A stretch of 64,000 bases of DNA from GCA-2711565 sp963664245 (GCA_963664245.1 OY760934.1:1178001-1242000); one strand, 5' to 3'; positions 43,501-52,862 are shown, counted from the stretch's first letter. The notes: generated by a model not told the origin, from the sequence alone. Numbers and translations are program-made.

Positions 43501-43820
43501 TACTTAATTACCTCCCCTGATTTTTTTGAATAACGAACTTTTTTATCATTTTCGTCAACACGGCGGCCAATACGGGTTGCATTTCCAGCACCGTCAACTA
43601 TTTTCAAATTTGAAATATGAATTGCCGCTTCTTGTTTAACGATACCGCCTTTTGGCGTTTTAGCATTGGGTTTGGTATGCTTCGAAACCATGTTAACACC
43701 TTCTACAATGGCACGTTTCGAGTCAACATCCACTTTGAGAACCCGGCCTTGCTGGCCTTTTGATTCACCAGTAATAACCTTTACGGTGTCGCCCTTTTTT
43801 ATATGTAATTTCTCTTGCAT
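43500..43820 (-). CDS. rplX: 50S ribosomal protein uL24
   Basis: 106 residues with the KOW motif KKGDTVKVITGESKGQQGRVLKVD. It initiates 50S assembly near the exit tunnel. The preceding rplN ends 12 bases upstream. Confidence 0.98.
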   Translation of the reverse strand: MQEKLHIKKGDTVKVITGESKGQQGRVLKVDVDSKRAIVEGVNMVSKHTKPNAKTPKGGIVKQEAAIHISNLKIVDGAGNATRIGRRVDENDKKVRYSKKSGEVIK

Positions 43821-43832
43821 GATCTGATTTTT

Positions 43833-44201
43833 TTAAAGCACTTCGGGTGCCAATGATACGATTTTCATAAAGTCTTTATCACGCAGTTCTCTCGCAACCG
43901 GACCAAAAATACGGGTTCCTACCATTTCGCCGGCGTTGTTTAACATTACAACGGCATTATCATCAAAACGAATGTACGAACCATCGTTTCTTCGGATTTC
44001 TTTTTTGGTGCGAACCACAACAGCTTTCGCTACCGTACCTTTTTTCAACGTACCTGATGGGATTGCACTTTTAACGGTAACAACCACTTTATCACCTATG
44101 CGGGCATATCTTTTTTTGCTACCGCCCAATACATTAATGCAAAGTACTTCTTTTGCCCCGCTGTTATCAGCTACAGCTAATCTTGATTCTTGTTGTATCA
44201 T
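43833..44201 (-). CDS. rplN: 50S ribosomal protein uL14
   Basis: 122 residues beginning MIQQESRLAVADNSGAKEVLCINVLGG, with the central basic strand VVRTKKEIRRNDGSYIRFDDNAVV. Part of intersubunit bridges. It starts 2 bases after rpsQ. Confidence 0.98.
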   Translation of the reverse strand: MIQQESRLAVADNSGAKEVLCINVLGGSKKRYARIGDKVVVTVKSAIPSGTLKKGTVAKAVVVRTKKEIRRNDGSYIRFDDNAVVMLNNAGEMVGTRIFGPVARELRDKDFMKIVSLAPEVL

Positions 44202-44203
44202 AA

Positions 44204-44458
44204 CTATTTAGCTCTTTCAATAATTTCAACTAATCTCCAGCATTTATTTTTACTCAACGGCCTGGTTTCCATGATGCGAACAGTATCGCCGATATTGCAA
44301 TCGTTATTTTCGTCATGAGCCGTAAACTTGGAAGTTTTTTTCACAAACTTTCCGTAAATAGGATGTTTTTCTTTACGTTCGATTTCAACAACAATCGATT
44401 TTTCCATTTTGTTGCTGACAACCAATCCTATTCTTTCTTTTCTTAAGTTTCTTTCCAT
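44204..44458 (-). CDS. rpsQ: 30S ribosomal protein uS17
   Basis: 84 residues, an OB-fold protein (RKERIGLVVSNKMEKSIVVEIERK, then IMETRPLSKNKCWRLVEI). Primary 16S rRNA binder. Located between rpmC and rplN. Confidence 0.98.
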   Translation of the reverse strand: MERNLRKERIGLVVSNKMEKSIVVEIERKEKHPIYGKFVKKTSKFTAHDENNDCNIGDTVRIMETRPLSKNKCWRLVEIIERAK

Positions 44459-44490
44459 ATTGCTTAATATTGCTATCCGGGTTTGCCGAA

Positions 44491-44685
44491 TTACTGCTCT
44501 AATTCTCTTTTTCTTAATTCAGTTTGGATACGGGCTATGGTTTTACGATAGTCCTTAATCTTATTTGGATTTTCCAAAGGAGACACAGCATGATTAAGTT
44601 TAAGCTTTGATAACTGCTTTTTTTCTTCTTCCAAACGATCTTGAAGATCCTGGGTTGAAAGTTCTTTTATAACTGCTTGTTCCAT
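44491..44685 (-). CDS. rpmC: 50S ribosomal protein uL29
   Basis: 64 residues, a two-helix hairpin (LSTQDLQDRLEEEKKQLSKLKLNHAV, then IKDYRKTIARIQTELRKREL). It sits at the tunnel exit and contacts trigger factor or SRP. It starts 17 bases after rplP ends. Confidence 0.97.
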   Translation of the reverse strand: MEQAVIKELSTQDLQDRLEEEKKQLSKLKLNHAVSPLENPNKIKDYRKTIARIQTELRKRELEQ

Positions 44686-44702
44686 TTCTTTCTTTGTATT
44701 GC

Positions 44703-45122
44703 TTATTCAACGTAATCTCTTCTAACCACAAACTTTGTTTTGATCGGAAGTTTTTGAGCGGCCAAACGCAAGGCTTCTTTAGCAATTTCCAAAGAAACGC
44801 CTTCGGCTTCAAAAAGCATCCTTCCGGGAGACACACGGGCAACAAAGTACTCTGGAGCACCTTTACCTTTACCCATACGTACCTCAGCAGGTTTTTTAGT
44901 AATTGGTTTATCCGGGAAAATACGGATCCAAATCTGACCTTCACGTTTCATATAACGAGTAACGGCCTGACGAGCTGCCTCAATTTGTCGTCCTGTAATC
45001 CAGGTTTCTTCCAGGGCTTTGATCCCGAAGGTACCAAATGCTAATTGGTGGCCACGGTAGGAGTTCCCTTTCATTCTACCCTTTTGTACTCTCCTGAATT
45101 TTGTCTTTTTAGGCTGTAACAT
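44703..45122 (-). CDS. rplP: 50S ribosomal protein uL16
   Basis: 139 residues starting MLQPKKTKFRRVQKGRMKG, with the signatures ARQAVTRYMKREGQIWIRIFPDKPIT and RMGKGKGAPEYFVA. Contributes to A-site tRNA binding at the peptidyl transferase centre. Confidence 0.98.
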   Translation of the reverse strand: MLQPKKTKFRRVQKGRMKGNSYRGHQLAFGTFGIKALEETWITGRQIEAARQAVTRYMKREGQIWIRIFPDKPITKKPAEVRMGKGKGAPEYFVARVSPGRMLFEAEGVSLEIAKEALRLAAQKLPIKTKFVVRRDYVE

Positions 45123-45152
45123 CTGATATAATCTTAAATGTTAATAAATCGT

Positions 45153-45869
45153 TTATCTTCTTTTACGAGGACCTTTTCCACGGCCTCCGCCTCCACCTTG
45201 GTTCGATTTGGCAGCGATTCCTTGTGCAGGAACTAATTCCGGCTTGCCATAAATCTCACCTTTACAAATCCACACTTTGATTCCGATACGTCCATAAGTG
45301 GTATGAGCTTCGCACAAAGCATAATCGATATCTGCACGTAAGGTGTGCAACGGGATACGACCTTCTTTGTACATTTCGCTACGTGCCATCTCGGCACCAC
45401 CAACACGACCAGAGATCATTACTTTGATTCCTTCGGCACCAACACGCATGGTTGAAGCAATCGCGGTTTTAATCGCTCTACGGAACGAAATCCGGCCTTC
45501 AATTTGACGGGCAATAGAATTGGCAACAATTGTCGCATCAACTTCAGGGCGTTTGATTTCTGATATATTAATCTGGATTTCTTTTCCAGTTAATTTCTTT
45601 AATTCTTCTTTCAACTTGTCCACTTCCTGACCACCTTTACCAATGATGATTCCTGGGCGAGCCGTAAAAATGGTAACGGTTACAAGTTTTAATGTTCTTT
45701 CAATAATGATCTTAGAAATACCGGCTTTTGCTAAACGGGCATTTAAGTATTTTCTAATTTTATCGTCTTCAATAAGTTTGGCATCGAATTTTTTTCCGCC
45801 ATACCAGTTTGAGTCCCATCCTTTGATGATGCCCAATCTAAGACCTATTGGATTTGTTTTTTGTCCCAT
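45153..45869 (-). CDS. rpsC: 30S ribosomal protein uS3
   Basis: 238 residues with the KH domain motif ARPGIIIGKGGQEVDKLKEEL and the C-terminal domain GRVGGAEMARSEMYKEGRIPLHTLRADIDY. The end is Gly-rich (NQGGGGGRGKGPRKRR). Forms the mRNA entrance with S4 and S5. Confidence 0.98.
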   Translation of the reverse strand: MGQKTNPIGLRLGIIKGWDSNWYGGKKFDAKLIEDDKIRKYLNARLAKAGISKIIIERTLKLVTVTIFTARPGIIIGKGGQEVDKLKEELKKLTGKEIQINISEIKRPEVDATIVANSIARQIEGRISFRRAIKTAIASTMRVGAEGIKVMISGRVGGAEMARSEMYKEGRIPLHTLRADIDYALCEAHTTYGRIGIKVWICKGEIYGKPELVPAQGIAAKSNQGGGGGRGKGPRKRR

Positions 45870-45880
45870 TAATATTTAAA

Positions 45881-46312
45881 TTAATTGTTTTGCTTTTCAG
45901 TTTCTTCTACTAATTGTTCCGTTCTGCTGTCAAGGAAAATAGTCACATGATTCGAGCGTTTACGAATACGGTGTGCACGTCCTTGAGGTGCAGGCTGAAT
46001 ACGTTTTAACATTCGGGCACTATCAACTTTCACTTCGCTTACATAAAGGTTGCTTTCTTCAATGCGTTTGCCTTCATTTTTCTGTTCCCAGTTGGCAATA
46101 GCCGAACGCAACAATTTATGCATGCGGATAGCAGCTTCTTTTGATGAATGTTGTAAAATATGTAAAGCTTGTTCTACATTAACTCCTCTGATTAGTCCAG
46201 CAACCAATCTCATTTTTCTGGGCGACGTAGGGCAATTGTTAAGCTTGGCAAAGTATAAGTTTTTCTTTGCTTCTCTCCATTGCTCTGCTGAATTATGTTT
46301 TCTTACTCCCAT
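45881..46312 (-). CDS. rplV: 50S ribosomal protein uL22
   Basis: 143 residues, with the core LNNCPTSPRKMRLVAGLIRGVNVEQALHIL and the tunnel hairpin MLKRIQPAPQGRAHRIRKRSNHVTIFL. The hairpin lines the exit tunnel at the macrolide-binding site; no deletion is visible there. Confidence 0.98.
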   Translation of the reverse strand: MGVRKHNSAEQWREAKKNLYFAKLNNCPTSPRKMRLVAGLIRGVNVEQALHILQHSSKEAAIRMHKLLRSAIANWEQKNEGKRIEESNLYVSEVKVDSARMLKRIQPAPQGRAHRIRKRSNHVTIFLDSRTEQLVEETEKQNN

Positions 46313-46339
46313 TGTACGTATTATTTAAATATGCTTTCC

Positions 46340-46618
46340 TTATTTTCTGCCTTTATCTTTATTTCCGGCGTGGCCACGGAATTGACGGGTTGGAGCAAAT
46401 TCTCCTAATTTATGTCCCACCATATTCTCGGTTACATAAACCGGAATAAATTTATTTCCATTATGAACGGCAATGGTTTGCCCAACAAAATCCGGAGAAA
46501 TCATTGATGCTCTTGACCAAGTTTTGATAACCGTTTTTTTGCCAGATTCTACATTGTCCATTACTTTCTTTTCAAGTTTGTAATGAATGAATGGACCTTT
46601 TTTTAGAGAACGACTCAT
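46340..46618 (-). CDS. rpsS: 30S ribosomal protein uS19
   Basis: 92 residues with the conserved start MSRSLKKGPFIHYKLEKKV and GHKLGEFAPTRQFRGHAG ending. Binds 16S rRNA in the 30S head with S13. Confidence 0.98.
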   Translation of the reverse strand: MSRSLKKGPFIHYKLEKKVMDNVESGKKTVIKTWSRASMISPDFVGQTIAVHNGNKFIPVYVTENMVGHKLGEFAPTRQFRGHAGNKDKGRK

Positions 46619-46644
46619 TATTTCAATAATTTAATTTTCAATTC

Positions 46645-47469
46645 CTATTTTTTCCTTCTTTCAATGATATACTTGTTCGAAGCATTTTTCTTCGCACGAG
46701 TTTTATAACCTTTGGCTGGCATACCTTTTCTTGAACGTGGGTGTCCACCGGTAGCTCTACCTTCACCACCACCCATCGGGTGATCAACCGGATTCATTAC
46801 AACGGCACGGGTTCTGGGACGACGACCGAACCAACGGTTACGGCCTGCTTTACCAGAACGCTCCAAGCTATGGTCAGTATTAGATACGGTTCCAATCGTA
46901 GCTTTACACGTTTGTAAAATCATTCTTGTTTCGCCAGAAGGCAATTTAAGCACGGCAAATTTCCCGTCTCTGGTCATTAGCTGGGCATAAGAACCCGCGC
47001 TTCTGGCCATCTTAGCACCTTGTCCCGGACGCAACTCAATATTATGGATAATGGTACCAAAAGGAATTTCGCTAAGGTAAAGGGTATTTCCAACATCCGG
47101 AGACACACCTTTTCCTGAGTTGATTTCCTGTCCTACTTCTAATCCATTTGGCGCAATGATGTATCTCTTTTCACCGTCGGCATAATTTACCAAAGCAATA
47201 CGGGCCGTACGGTTTGGATCGTACTCAATGGTTTTAACGGTTGCCGGGATACCTTCCTTGTCGCGTTTAAAATCAATGATTCTATACTTTTTCTTATGAC
47301 CACCACCCATGTATCTCATGGTCATTTTACCTTCGCTATTTCTACCACCTGAACGCTTCTGGGTATCCAACAAGCTTTTTTCAGGTTTGTCAGTAGTGAT
47401 CTCGTCAAATGCGCTTATAATTTTAAAGCGTTGACCGGGTGTTGTCGGTTTATATTTCTTTAAAGCCAT
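46645..47469 (-). CDS. rplB: 50S ribosomal protein uL2
   Basis: 274 residues with the family start ALKKYKPTTPGQRFKIIS and the invariant peptidyl-transferase-proximal stretch RAVVMNPVDHPMGGGEGRATGG, including the conserved His of HPMGGG. Required for subunit association. Confidence 0.98.
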   Translation of the reverse strand: MALKKYKPTTPGQRFKIISAFDEITTDKPEKSLLDTQKRSGGRNSEGKMTMRYMGGGHKKKYRIIDFKRDKEGIPATVKTIEYDPNRTARIALVNYADGEKRYIIAPNGLEVGQEINSGKGVSPDVGNTLYLSEIPFGTIIHNIELRPGQGAKMARSAGSYAQLMTRDGKFAVLKLPSGETRMILQTCKATIGTVSNTDHSLERSGKAGRNRWFGRRPRTRAVVMNPVDHPMGGGEGRATGGHPRSRKGMPAKGYKTRAKKNASNKYIIERRKK

Positions 47470-47473
47470 CTAT

Positions 47474-47764
47474 CTAAATATTGCTATAAAAATCAATTGT
47501 TTCGCCTTCGGCTAAAGTAACAATAGCCTTTTTATATGAGTTTGTTTTACCGGAAATGAAACCGGCTTTTGTGTATCTTGACTTGGTTTTACCCGAGTAG
47601 TTCATGGTGTTGACTTCTGCAACTTCTACACCGTAAATTTCTTTTACAGCCTGTTTGATTTGCAGTTTATTGGCGCGTTTGTCAACGATAAAACCATAAC
47701 GGTTTTGTTTTTCGCCAATTTCTGTCATCTTTTCAGTAATTACGGGCTTTTTAATGATCTCCAT
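47474..47764 (-). CDS. rplW: 50S ribosomal protein uL23
   Basis: 96 residues with the start IIKKPVITEKMTEI and the family pattern KANKLQIKQAV-type helix (here RANKLQIKQAVKEIYGVEV). It docks trigger factor at the tunnel exit. It precedes rplB by 4 bases. Confidence 0.97.
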   Translation of the reverse strand: MEIIKKPVITEKMTEIGEKQNRYGFIVDKRANKLQIKQAVKEIYGVEVAEVNTMNYSGKTKSRYTKAGFISGKTNSYKKAIVTLAEGETIDFYSNI

Positions 47765-47790
47765 CGTCTTTCGTTTTATAATTTCTATCC

Positions 47791-48417
47791 TTAAACAAAC
47801 ATTTTTTCAATTTCTTCAACTGAACCTTCAGCTAAAATCAAATTGTTTGCATTTAAAATATCATACGTGTTTAAAGCTGATGCGTGAACAACTTTGGTTT
47901 TTGGAAGATTTCTGGCAGAAAGATAGATATTTTCTTTTCCTTCACCCAAAACCAACAATGTTTTTTTACCGCTCAACTCAAAGCTTGTCAAAAAATCAAC
48001 ATAGTTTTTAGTTTTTGGAGCTTCAAAATCAAAATTTTCAACCACCAAAATACTGTTATCTTTTGCTTTGTATGATAAAGCCGATTTACGGGCAACTCTT
48101 TTTAATTTTTTGTTCAATTTGAAGTGGTAATCTCTGGGTTGAGGACCAAAAATACGGGCTCCACCTCTGAAAACACCAGATTTGATACTACCTGCACGAG
48201 CTGTACCAGTACCTTTTTGGCGTTTTATTTTGCGGGTACTACCAGAAACCATGCTACGTTCTTTTGAACTGTGCGTACCTTGACGTTGGTGAGCCATATA
48301 TTGTTTAGTATCTAAATAAATGGCATGGTCATTAGGTTCCACTCCAAAGATTTCATCTTTAAGGGTTACCTTTTTATCGGTTTTTTCTCCGTTTATTTTA
48401 TGTACTACTAACTCCAT
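47791..48417 (-). CDS. rplD: 50S ribosomal protein uL4
   Basis: 208 residues with the tunnel loop QRQGTHSSKERSMVSGSTRKIKRQKGTGTARAGS in conserved form. L4 lines the exit tunnel and, in E. coli, represses the S10 operon. Its first codons overlap the end of rplC by 10 bases, indicating coupling. Confidence 0.98.
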   Translation of the reverse strand: MELVVHKINGEKTDKKVTLKDEIFGVEPNDHAIYLDTKQYMAHQRQGTHSSKERSMVSGSTRKIKRQKGTGTARAGSIKSGVFRGGARIFGPQPRDYHFKLNKKLKRVARKSALSYKAKDNSILVVENFDFEAPKTKNYVDFLTSFELSGKKTLLVLGEGKENIYLSARNLPKTKVVHASALNTYDILNANNLILAEGSVEEIEKMFV

Positions 48418-49037
48418 CTTTCAATAATTATATATGAATTTTTAGGACCTGGAACAGCACCTTTAACTACTACTAAATTCTTTTCAGGAACGATCTTTAC
48501 AATTTGAAGGTTGATCATTTTTACACGGTTTCCACCGGTTCTTCCTGCCATGCGCATTCCTTTAAATACTCTTGAAGGATATGATGATGCACCGATTGAC
48601 CCAGGAGCCCTGTTACGGTTATGCTGACCGTGTGTTTGGTCGTTTACCCCGGCAAAGTTGTGGCGTTTAACAACCCCTTGAAAACCTTTACCTTTGGTCG
48701 TGCCAATTACATCAATAAATTCACCTTCTTCAAATATGTCAACTTTAAGCTCTTCGCCTACGTTTTTGCGATGTTCTTTCTCAAAACGGGTAAATTCGCG
48801 AACGATACGTTTTGGGCTAACTCCGGCTTTGGCAAAATGTCCTTTCATTGCACTGGTAGTATGCTTATCTTTTTTGTCGTCATAAGCAATCTGAATGGCT
48901 TCATAGCCATCTTTCTCCATGGTGCGAACCTGAGTTACAACGCATGGGCCAGCTTCCAAAACGGTACAGGGAATATTTTTCCCGTTCTCGTCGTAAATGC
49001 TGGTCATTCCTATTTTTTTTCCAATTAATCCTGACAT
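48408..49037 (-). CDS. rplC: 50S ribosomal protein uL3
   Basis: 209 residues beginning MSGLIGKKIGMTSIYDENGK, with the signature GTTKGKGFQGVVKRHNFAG and the tip loop ASSYPSRVFKGMRMAGRTGG near the peptidyl transferase centre. Lies between rpsJ and rplD. Confidence 0.98.
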   Translation of the reverse strand: MSGLIGKKIGMTSIYDENGKNIPCTVLEAGPCVVTQVRTMEKDGYEAIQIAYDDKKDKHTTSAMKGHFAKAGVSPKRIVREFTRFEKEHRKNVGEELKVDIFEEGEFIDVIGTTKGKGFQGVVKRHNFAGVNDQTHGQHNRNRAPGSIGASSYPSRVFKGMRMAGRTGGNRVKMINLQIVKIVPEKNLVVVKGAVPGPKNSYIIIERWS

Positions 49038-49075
49038 TTTATTCTTTTTTTAAGCTGTATGCTTTGTAAAATAAC

Positions 49076-49381
49076 TCACACTTTAATTTCTACTTCAACA
49101 CCACTTGGTAATTCCAACTTCATCAACGCATCAATGGTTTTTGAAGTGGTGCTGTAAATGTCTAACAAACGTTTGTAAGAACAAAGTTGGAACTGTTCTC
49201 TCGATTTTTTGTTTACAAAGGTTGCTTTGTTCACTGTAAAGATCTTTTTATTTGTTGGCAATGGAATAGGACCATTCACAACAGCGCCTGTAGTTTTTAC
49301 AGTTTTCACGATCTTTTCGGCTGATTTATCAACCAGGTTATGATCGTATGATTTTAACTTAATTCTAATCCTTTGACTCAC
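49076..49381 (-). CDS. rpsJ: 30S ribosomal protein uS10
   Basis: 101 residues (SQRIRIKLKSYDHNLVDKSAEKIVKTVKTTGA), with the conserved GPIPLPTNKKIFTV and the C-terminal LLDIYSTTSKTIDALMKLELPSGVEVEIKV. A ribosomal head protein also used as NusE in antitermination. Follows fusA by 24 bases. Confidence 0.98.
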   Translation of the reverse strand: MSQRIRIKLKSYDHNLVDKSAEKIVKTVKTTGAVVNGPIPLPTNKKIFTVNKATFVNKKSREQFQLCSYKRLLDIYSTTSKTIDALMKLELPSGVEVEIKV

Positions 49382-49405
49382 GTTCTTGTTTTTTTAATTT
49401 TTCAA

Positions 49406-51511
49406 TTAAGAATTAATTACGTATCCTCTAATCTTATACAATACATCTTCCTGAACATTTGGAGGAGTAATTGCATAATGCGAAAATTCTATGTTTGATA
49501 CCGCACGGCCCGAGGTTAAAGTCCGAACCGCAGTTACATAACCAAATAGCTCGGCCAACGGAGCTTTTGCTTTAATGATCTGGTTTCCGATTTTGGTTTC
49601 TACATTGTCAACTTGTCCGCGACGACGGTTCATATCTGAACTTACATCGCCAACATATTGATCGGGGGTATTCACCTCAACTTTCATGATGGGTTCCAAC
49701 AAAGCTGGTTTTGCTTCTTTACAAGCATTGCGAAAGGCCAAGTTGGCAGCCACTTCAAATGAAAGCGCATCAGAATCAACCGAGTGATAAGAGCCATCCA
49801 GTAAACGAACTTTAAGGCTGTTCACCGGGAAGCCGATAAGCACCCCGTTTTGCATGGCCATTTTAAGTCCTTTTTCGATGGCCGGAATGTATTCTTTTGG
49901 AATATTTCCGTCTTTCACTTCGTTTTCAAATTGTAAACCTTTTACCTCTTCATCGCCCGGAGCAATTTCGATGTAAATTTCAGCGAAACGACCTTTACCA
50001 CCGGTTTGTTTTTTGTAAACTTCGCGGTGACGAACGGTTTCGGTAATGGTTTCTTTATAAGCAACCTGTGGTTTACCTTTGTTTACGTCTATATTGAACT
50101 CGCGTTTTAAGCGGTCAATTAAAATTTCCAAATGTAACTCGCCCATTCCATTGATAATGGTTTGGCCAGTTTCTTCATCAACACGTACATTAAATGTTGG
50201 ATCTTCTTCAGCTAATTTCCGCAAAGAAATAGCTAATTTGTCAACATCATCCTGCACTTTAGGTTCAACCGCTAAACTTACCACAGGTTCCGGGAAATCG
50301 ATTGTTTCAAGCACCAAGGGGTGTTTGATATCAGTCAGTGTATCGCCGGTACGGATTTGCTTGAACCCAACAGCTGCTCCAATATCACCGGCTTCAATTC
50401 GTTTAAGCGGGTTTTGTTTATTGGCGTGCATTTGAAGGATTCGGGCAATACGTTCTTTTTTATTGGTACTGGCATTAAGAACCATGCTTCCTGCGTCAAG
50501 CGAACCAGAATAAGCCCTAAAAAATGCAATACGCCCCACGAAAGGATCGGTTGCAATTTTAAAAGCCAGGGCAGCAAATGGTTCTTCGCTGTCAGCATGT
50601 CTTATTTCTTCTTTTTCTGTGAATGGGTTGATACCGGTTACGGAAGGAACATCGATTGGTGATGGAAGGTAAGCTGTGATGGCATCAAGTAAGTGCTGAA
50701 CACCTTTGTTCTTAAACGAAGAACCACATAAAACCGGGGTGATCTTAAGGTTAAGTGTTGCCTTTCGGACTTCGCGGATAATGTCTTCTTCGGTAATAGA
50801 GTTCGGATCTTCCAAAAACTTACTGAACAATTCATCGCTTTCTTCGGCAACGCCTTCGATCAACTGAATTCGGTATTTCTCAACGTCTTGTTTTACGGCC
50901 TCCGGGATCGGAACTTCAAAATATTTAGCTCCCAAGCTTTCGCTATCCCAGTTATAAGCTTTGTTGGTGATTAAATCGACCACGCCCTCAAAACCATCTT
51001 CTGCTCCAATTGGAATTTGTAATGGTATCGGTTGGGCACCAAGTCTTTCTTTAATATCAGCTAACACTTTATAAAAATCGGCACCTGAACGGTCCATTTT
51101 ATTTACATAGCTGATGCGTGGCACCCGGTATTTATCGGCTTGTCTCCATACTGTTTCCGATTGGGGTTCTACCCCACCCACAGCACAGAAAATAGCGATG
51201 GCACCATCCAATACTCTTAACGAACGTTCCACCTCAACAGTAAAGTCAACATGGCCGGGAGTATCGATGATGTTAATTTTGTATTCTTTATTGTTGAATT
51301 TCCAGAAAACGGTGGTTGCTGCCGAGGTAATTGTAATCCCTCTCTCCTGTTCTTGCGCCATCCAATCCATGGTAGCGGCACCGTCGTGAACTTCTCCAAT
51401 TTTATGGTTGATTCCGGTATAATATAATATACGCTCAGTCGTCGTGGTTTTACCCGCGTCGATGTGCGCCATGATGCCGATATTGCGTGTATGTAATAAC
51501 CTTTCTGACAT
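49406..51511 (-). CDS. fusA: Elongation factor G
   Basis: 701 residues in five domains. GTPase motifs are AHIDAGKTTT (G1, about residue 15), the EQERGITITSAATT switch I, IIDTPGHVDF (G3) and VNKMD (G4). Domain IV and the last domain (GRAVSNIEFSHYA) follow. It catalyses translocation and, with RRF, ribosome recycling. I start at the ATG at 51511 (MSERLLHTRNIG); an upstream start at 51535 adds an unlikely MIKGIINK. Bacteroidota str operons lack tuf here, as seen. Confidence 0.98.
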   Translation of the reverse strand: MSERLLHTRNIGIMAHIDAGKTTTTERILYYTGINHKIGEVHDGAATMDWMAQEQERGITITSAATTVFWKFNNKEYKINIIDTPGHVDFTVEVERSLRVLDGAIAIFCAVGGVEPQSETVWRQADKYRVPRISYVNKMDRSGADFYKVLADIKERLGAQPIPLQIPIGAEDGFEGVVDLITNKAYNWDSESLGAKYFEVPIPEAVKQDVEKYRIQLIEGVAEESDELFSKFLEDPNSITEEDIIREVRKATLNLKITPVLCGSSFKNKGVQHLLDAITAYLPSPIDVPSVTGINPFTEKEEIRHADSEEPFAALAFKIATDPFVGRIAFFRAYSGSLDAGSMVLNASTNKKERIARILQMHANKQNPLKRIEAGDIGAAVGFKQIRTGDTLTDIKHPLVLETIDFPEPVVSLAVEPKVQDDVDKLAISLRKLAEEDPTFNVRVDEETGQTIINGMGELHLEILIDRLKREFNIDVNKGKPQVAYKETITETVRHREVYKKQTGGKGRFAEIYIEIAPGDEEVKGLQFENEVKDGNIPKEYIPAIEKGLKMAMQNGVLIGFPVNSLKVRLLDGSYHSVDSDALSFEVAANLAFRNACKEAKPALLEPIMKVEVNTPDQYVGDVSSDMNRRRGQVDNVETKIGNQIIKAKAPLAELFGYVTAVRTLTSGRAVSNIEFSHYAITPPNVQEDVLYKIRGYVINS

Positions 51512-51551
51512 CTTATTTATTATACCTTTTATCAATGATTTGCGTGTTTAA

Positions 51552-52019
51552 TTAAAATCTGAAGTGAGAGAATGCTTTGTTAGCATCTGCCATCCTGTGA
51601 GTATCTTCTTTCTTTTTAAATGCGTTTCCTTCTTCTTTGTAAGCAGCCATGATTTCGCCGGCTAATTTTTCGCCCATGGTTTTTTCATGACGTTTACGAG
51701 CAAAGCCGATCAGGTTTTTCATCCCGATAGACATTTTACGGCCTGGCCTGATTTCAGAAGGAATTTGAAATGTTGCACCACCAATCCTACGGCTTCTAAC
51801 CTCAACTGCCGGGGTAACATTTGCCAATGCTTTTTTCCAAACATCCACCGGATTTTCATCTATTTTCTCAGCAACAATATCCATTGCCTGGTAGAAAATT
51901 TTATAGGAAAGGTTTTTCTTTCCTTGAAGCATCAGGTTATTCACAAATTTTGTCACCAAAGTATCATTGTATTTTGGATCCGGAAGAATAATTCTCTTTT
52001 TTGGTTTTGCTTTCCTCAT
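51552..52019 (-). CDS. rpsG: 30S ribosomal protein uS7
   Basis: 155 residues with the start RKAKPKKRIILPDPKYND and the signature NVTPAVEVRSRRIGGATFQIPSEIRPGRK. It nucleates the 30S head and touches E-site tRNA. Typical length for the phylum. Confidence 0.98.
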   Translation of the reverse strand: MRKAKPKKRIILPDPKYNDTLVTKFVNNLMLQGKKNLSYKIFYQAMDIVAEKIDENPVDVWKKALANVTPAVEVRSRRIGGATFQIPSEIRPGRKMSIGMKNLIGFARKRHEKTMGEKLAGEIMAAYKEEGNAFKKKEDTHRMADANKAFSHFRF

Positions 52020-52046
52020 TGCTATATACTTGAGTTATTTTTTATC

Positions 52047-52421
52047 CTATTTTTTTGGTCGTTTCGTACCGTATTTTGATCTACGCTGCGTACGTCCTTC
52101 TACACCTGAAGTGTCTAATGCACCACGGATGATGTGATAACGAACGCCCGGAAGGTCTTTTACCCTGCCCCCGCGAATCATTACAATAGAGTGTTCCTGC
52201 AAGTTGTGGCCTTCACCCGGGATGTAAGAGTTCACTTCTTTACCATTGGTTAAACGAACCCTGGCTACTTTACGCATGGCTGAGTTCGGTTTTTTGGGAG
52301 TGGTTGTATACACTCTCACACATACGCCTCTGCGTTGAGGACATGCGTCCAAAGCAGGAGACTTGCTTTTTTCTGTTAATTTCTGACGCCCTTTGCGAAC
52401 TAATTGTTGAATTGTCGGCAT
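52047..52421 (-). CDS. rpsL: 30S ribosomal protein uS12
   Basis: 124 residues, first gene of the superoperon. The decoding loop reads TTTPKKPNSAMRKVARVRL and the second loop GGRVKDLPGVRYHIIRG, both in the streptomycin-sensitive form at the lysines equivalent to positions 43 and 88. It is preceded by a leader of about 220 bases. Confidence 0.98.
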   Translation of the reverse strand: MPTIQQLVRKGRQKLTEKSKSPALDACPQRRGVCVRVYTTTPKKPNSAMRKVARVRLTNGKEVNSYIPGEGHNLQEHSIVMIRGGRVKDLPGVRYHIIRGALDTSGVEGRTQRRSKYGTKRPKK

Positions 52422-52641
52422 ATTACGCTTTTATTAGTTTTTATCTAATAATTAATTATGTTTTAAATTTTGCTGAAAATTGACACGGAAAGAGATTCGG
52501 ATTAAGACTTTACACCCTCAACTCTTTATAACCAGAACGTTACACTTTTTTTGAGTTGATTCTGAAAAACCTATAATCGTCTTCACTTATCAGGTTTTCC
52601 GGCTCTTTTCAGTATTTTTATTTACTTTCCCCTATATTTTG
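52422..52641 (-). promoter_or_regulatory. 5' leader of the ribosomal superoperon
   Basis: About 220 transcribed bases before rpsL with no gene. It contains an inverted repeat (stem arms near 52564-52572 and 52592-52600, seven pairs, long loop) that could be a translational control structure. No attenuator-like T-run follows, so its role is uncertain. Confidence 0.4.
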
Positions 52642-52647
52642 GGGCTG

Positions 52648-52677
52648 CAAAGGTAGTAAAAGAATTTAAAAAAACAA
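52648..52677 (-). promoter_or_regulatory. Main promoter of the ribosomal superoperon (TTG-N19-TACCTTTG)
   Basis: On the minus strand the -7 box TACCTTTG (52648-52655) lies exactly 19 bases downstream of a -33 TTG (52675-52677), the textbook Bacteroidota sigma-ABfr spacing and the best promoter match in the window. Confidence 0.8.
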
Positions 52678-52784
52678 TACGTTTTTATAAAAATTTCAAT
52701 TAATTTTTGAATGAATTGCAAAGATATAAAGAAGTGTTATATTGAACGCCGATTTTGGGGTTGAAATTCTAAATATCAAGCACC

Positions 52785-52853
52785 AAATAACAAATAAATT
52801 CCAAACTTCAATATCCAAACATTTGTGATTTGGAATTTGCAGTTTGTTATTTT
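52785..52853. repeat. Imperfect long palindrome upstream of the lipoprotein gene
   Basis: AAATAACAAA and ATTCCAAA on the left pair with TTTGGAAT and TTTGTTATTT on the right, around a loop of ~23 bases. It reaches into the promoter region of the next gene. The mixture of CAAAT-type repeats resembles dispersed palindromes common in Bacteroidota intergenic DNA. Confidence 0.5.
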
Positions 52854-52862
52854 AAAATTTAT

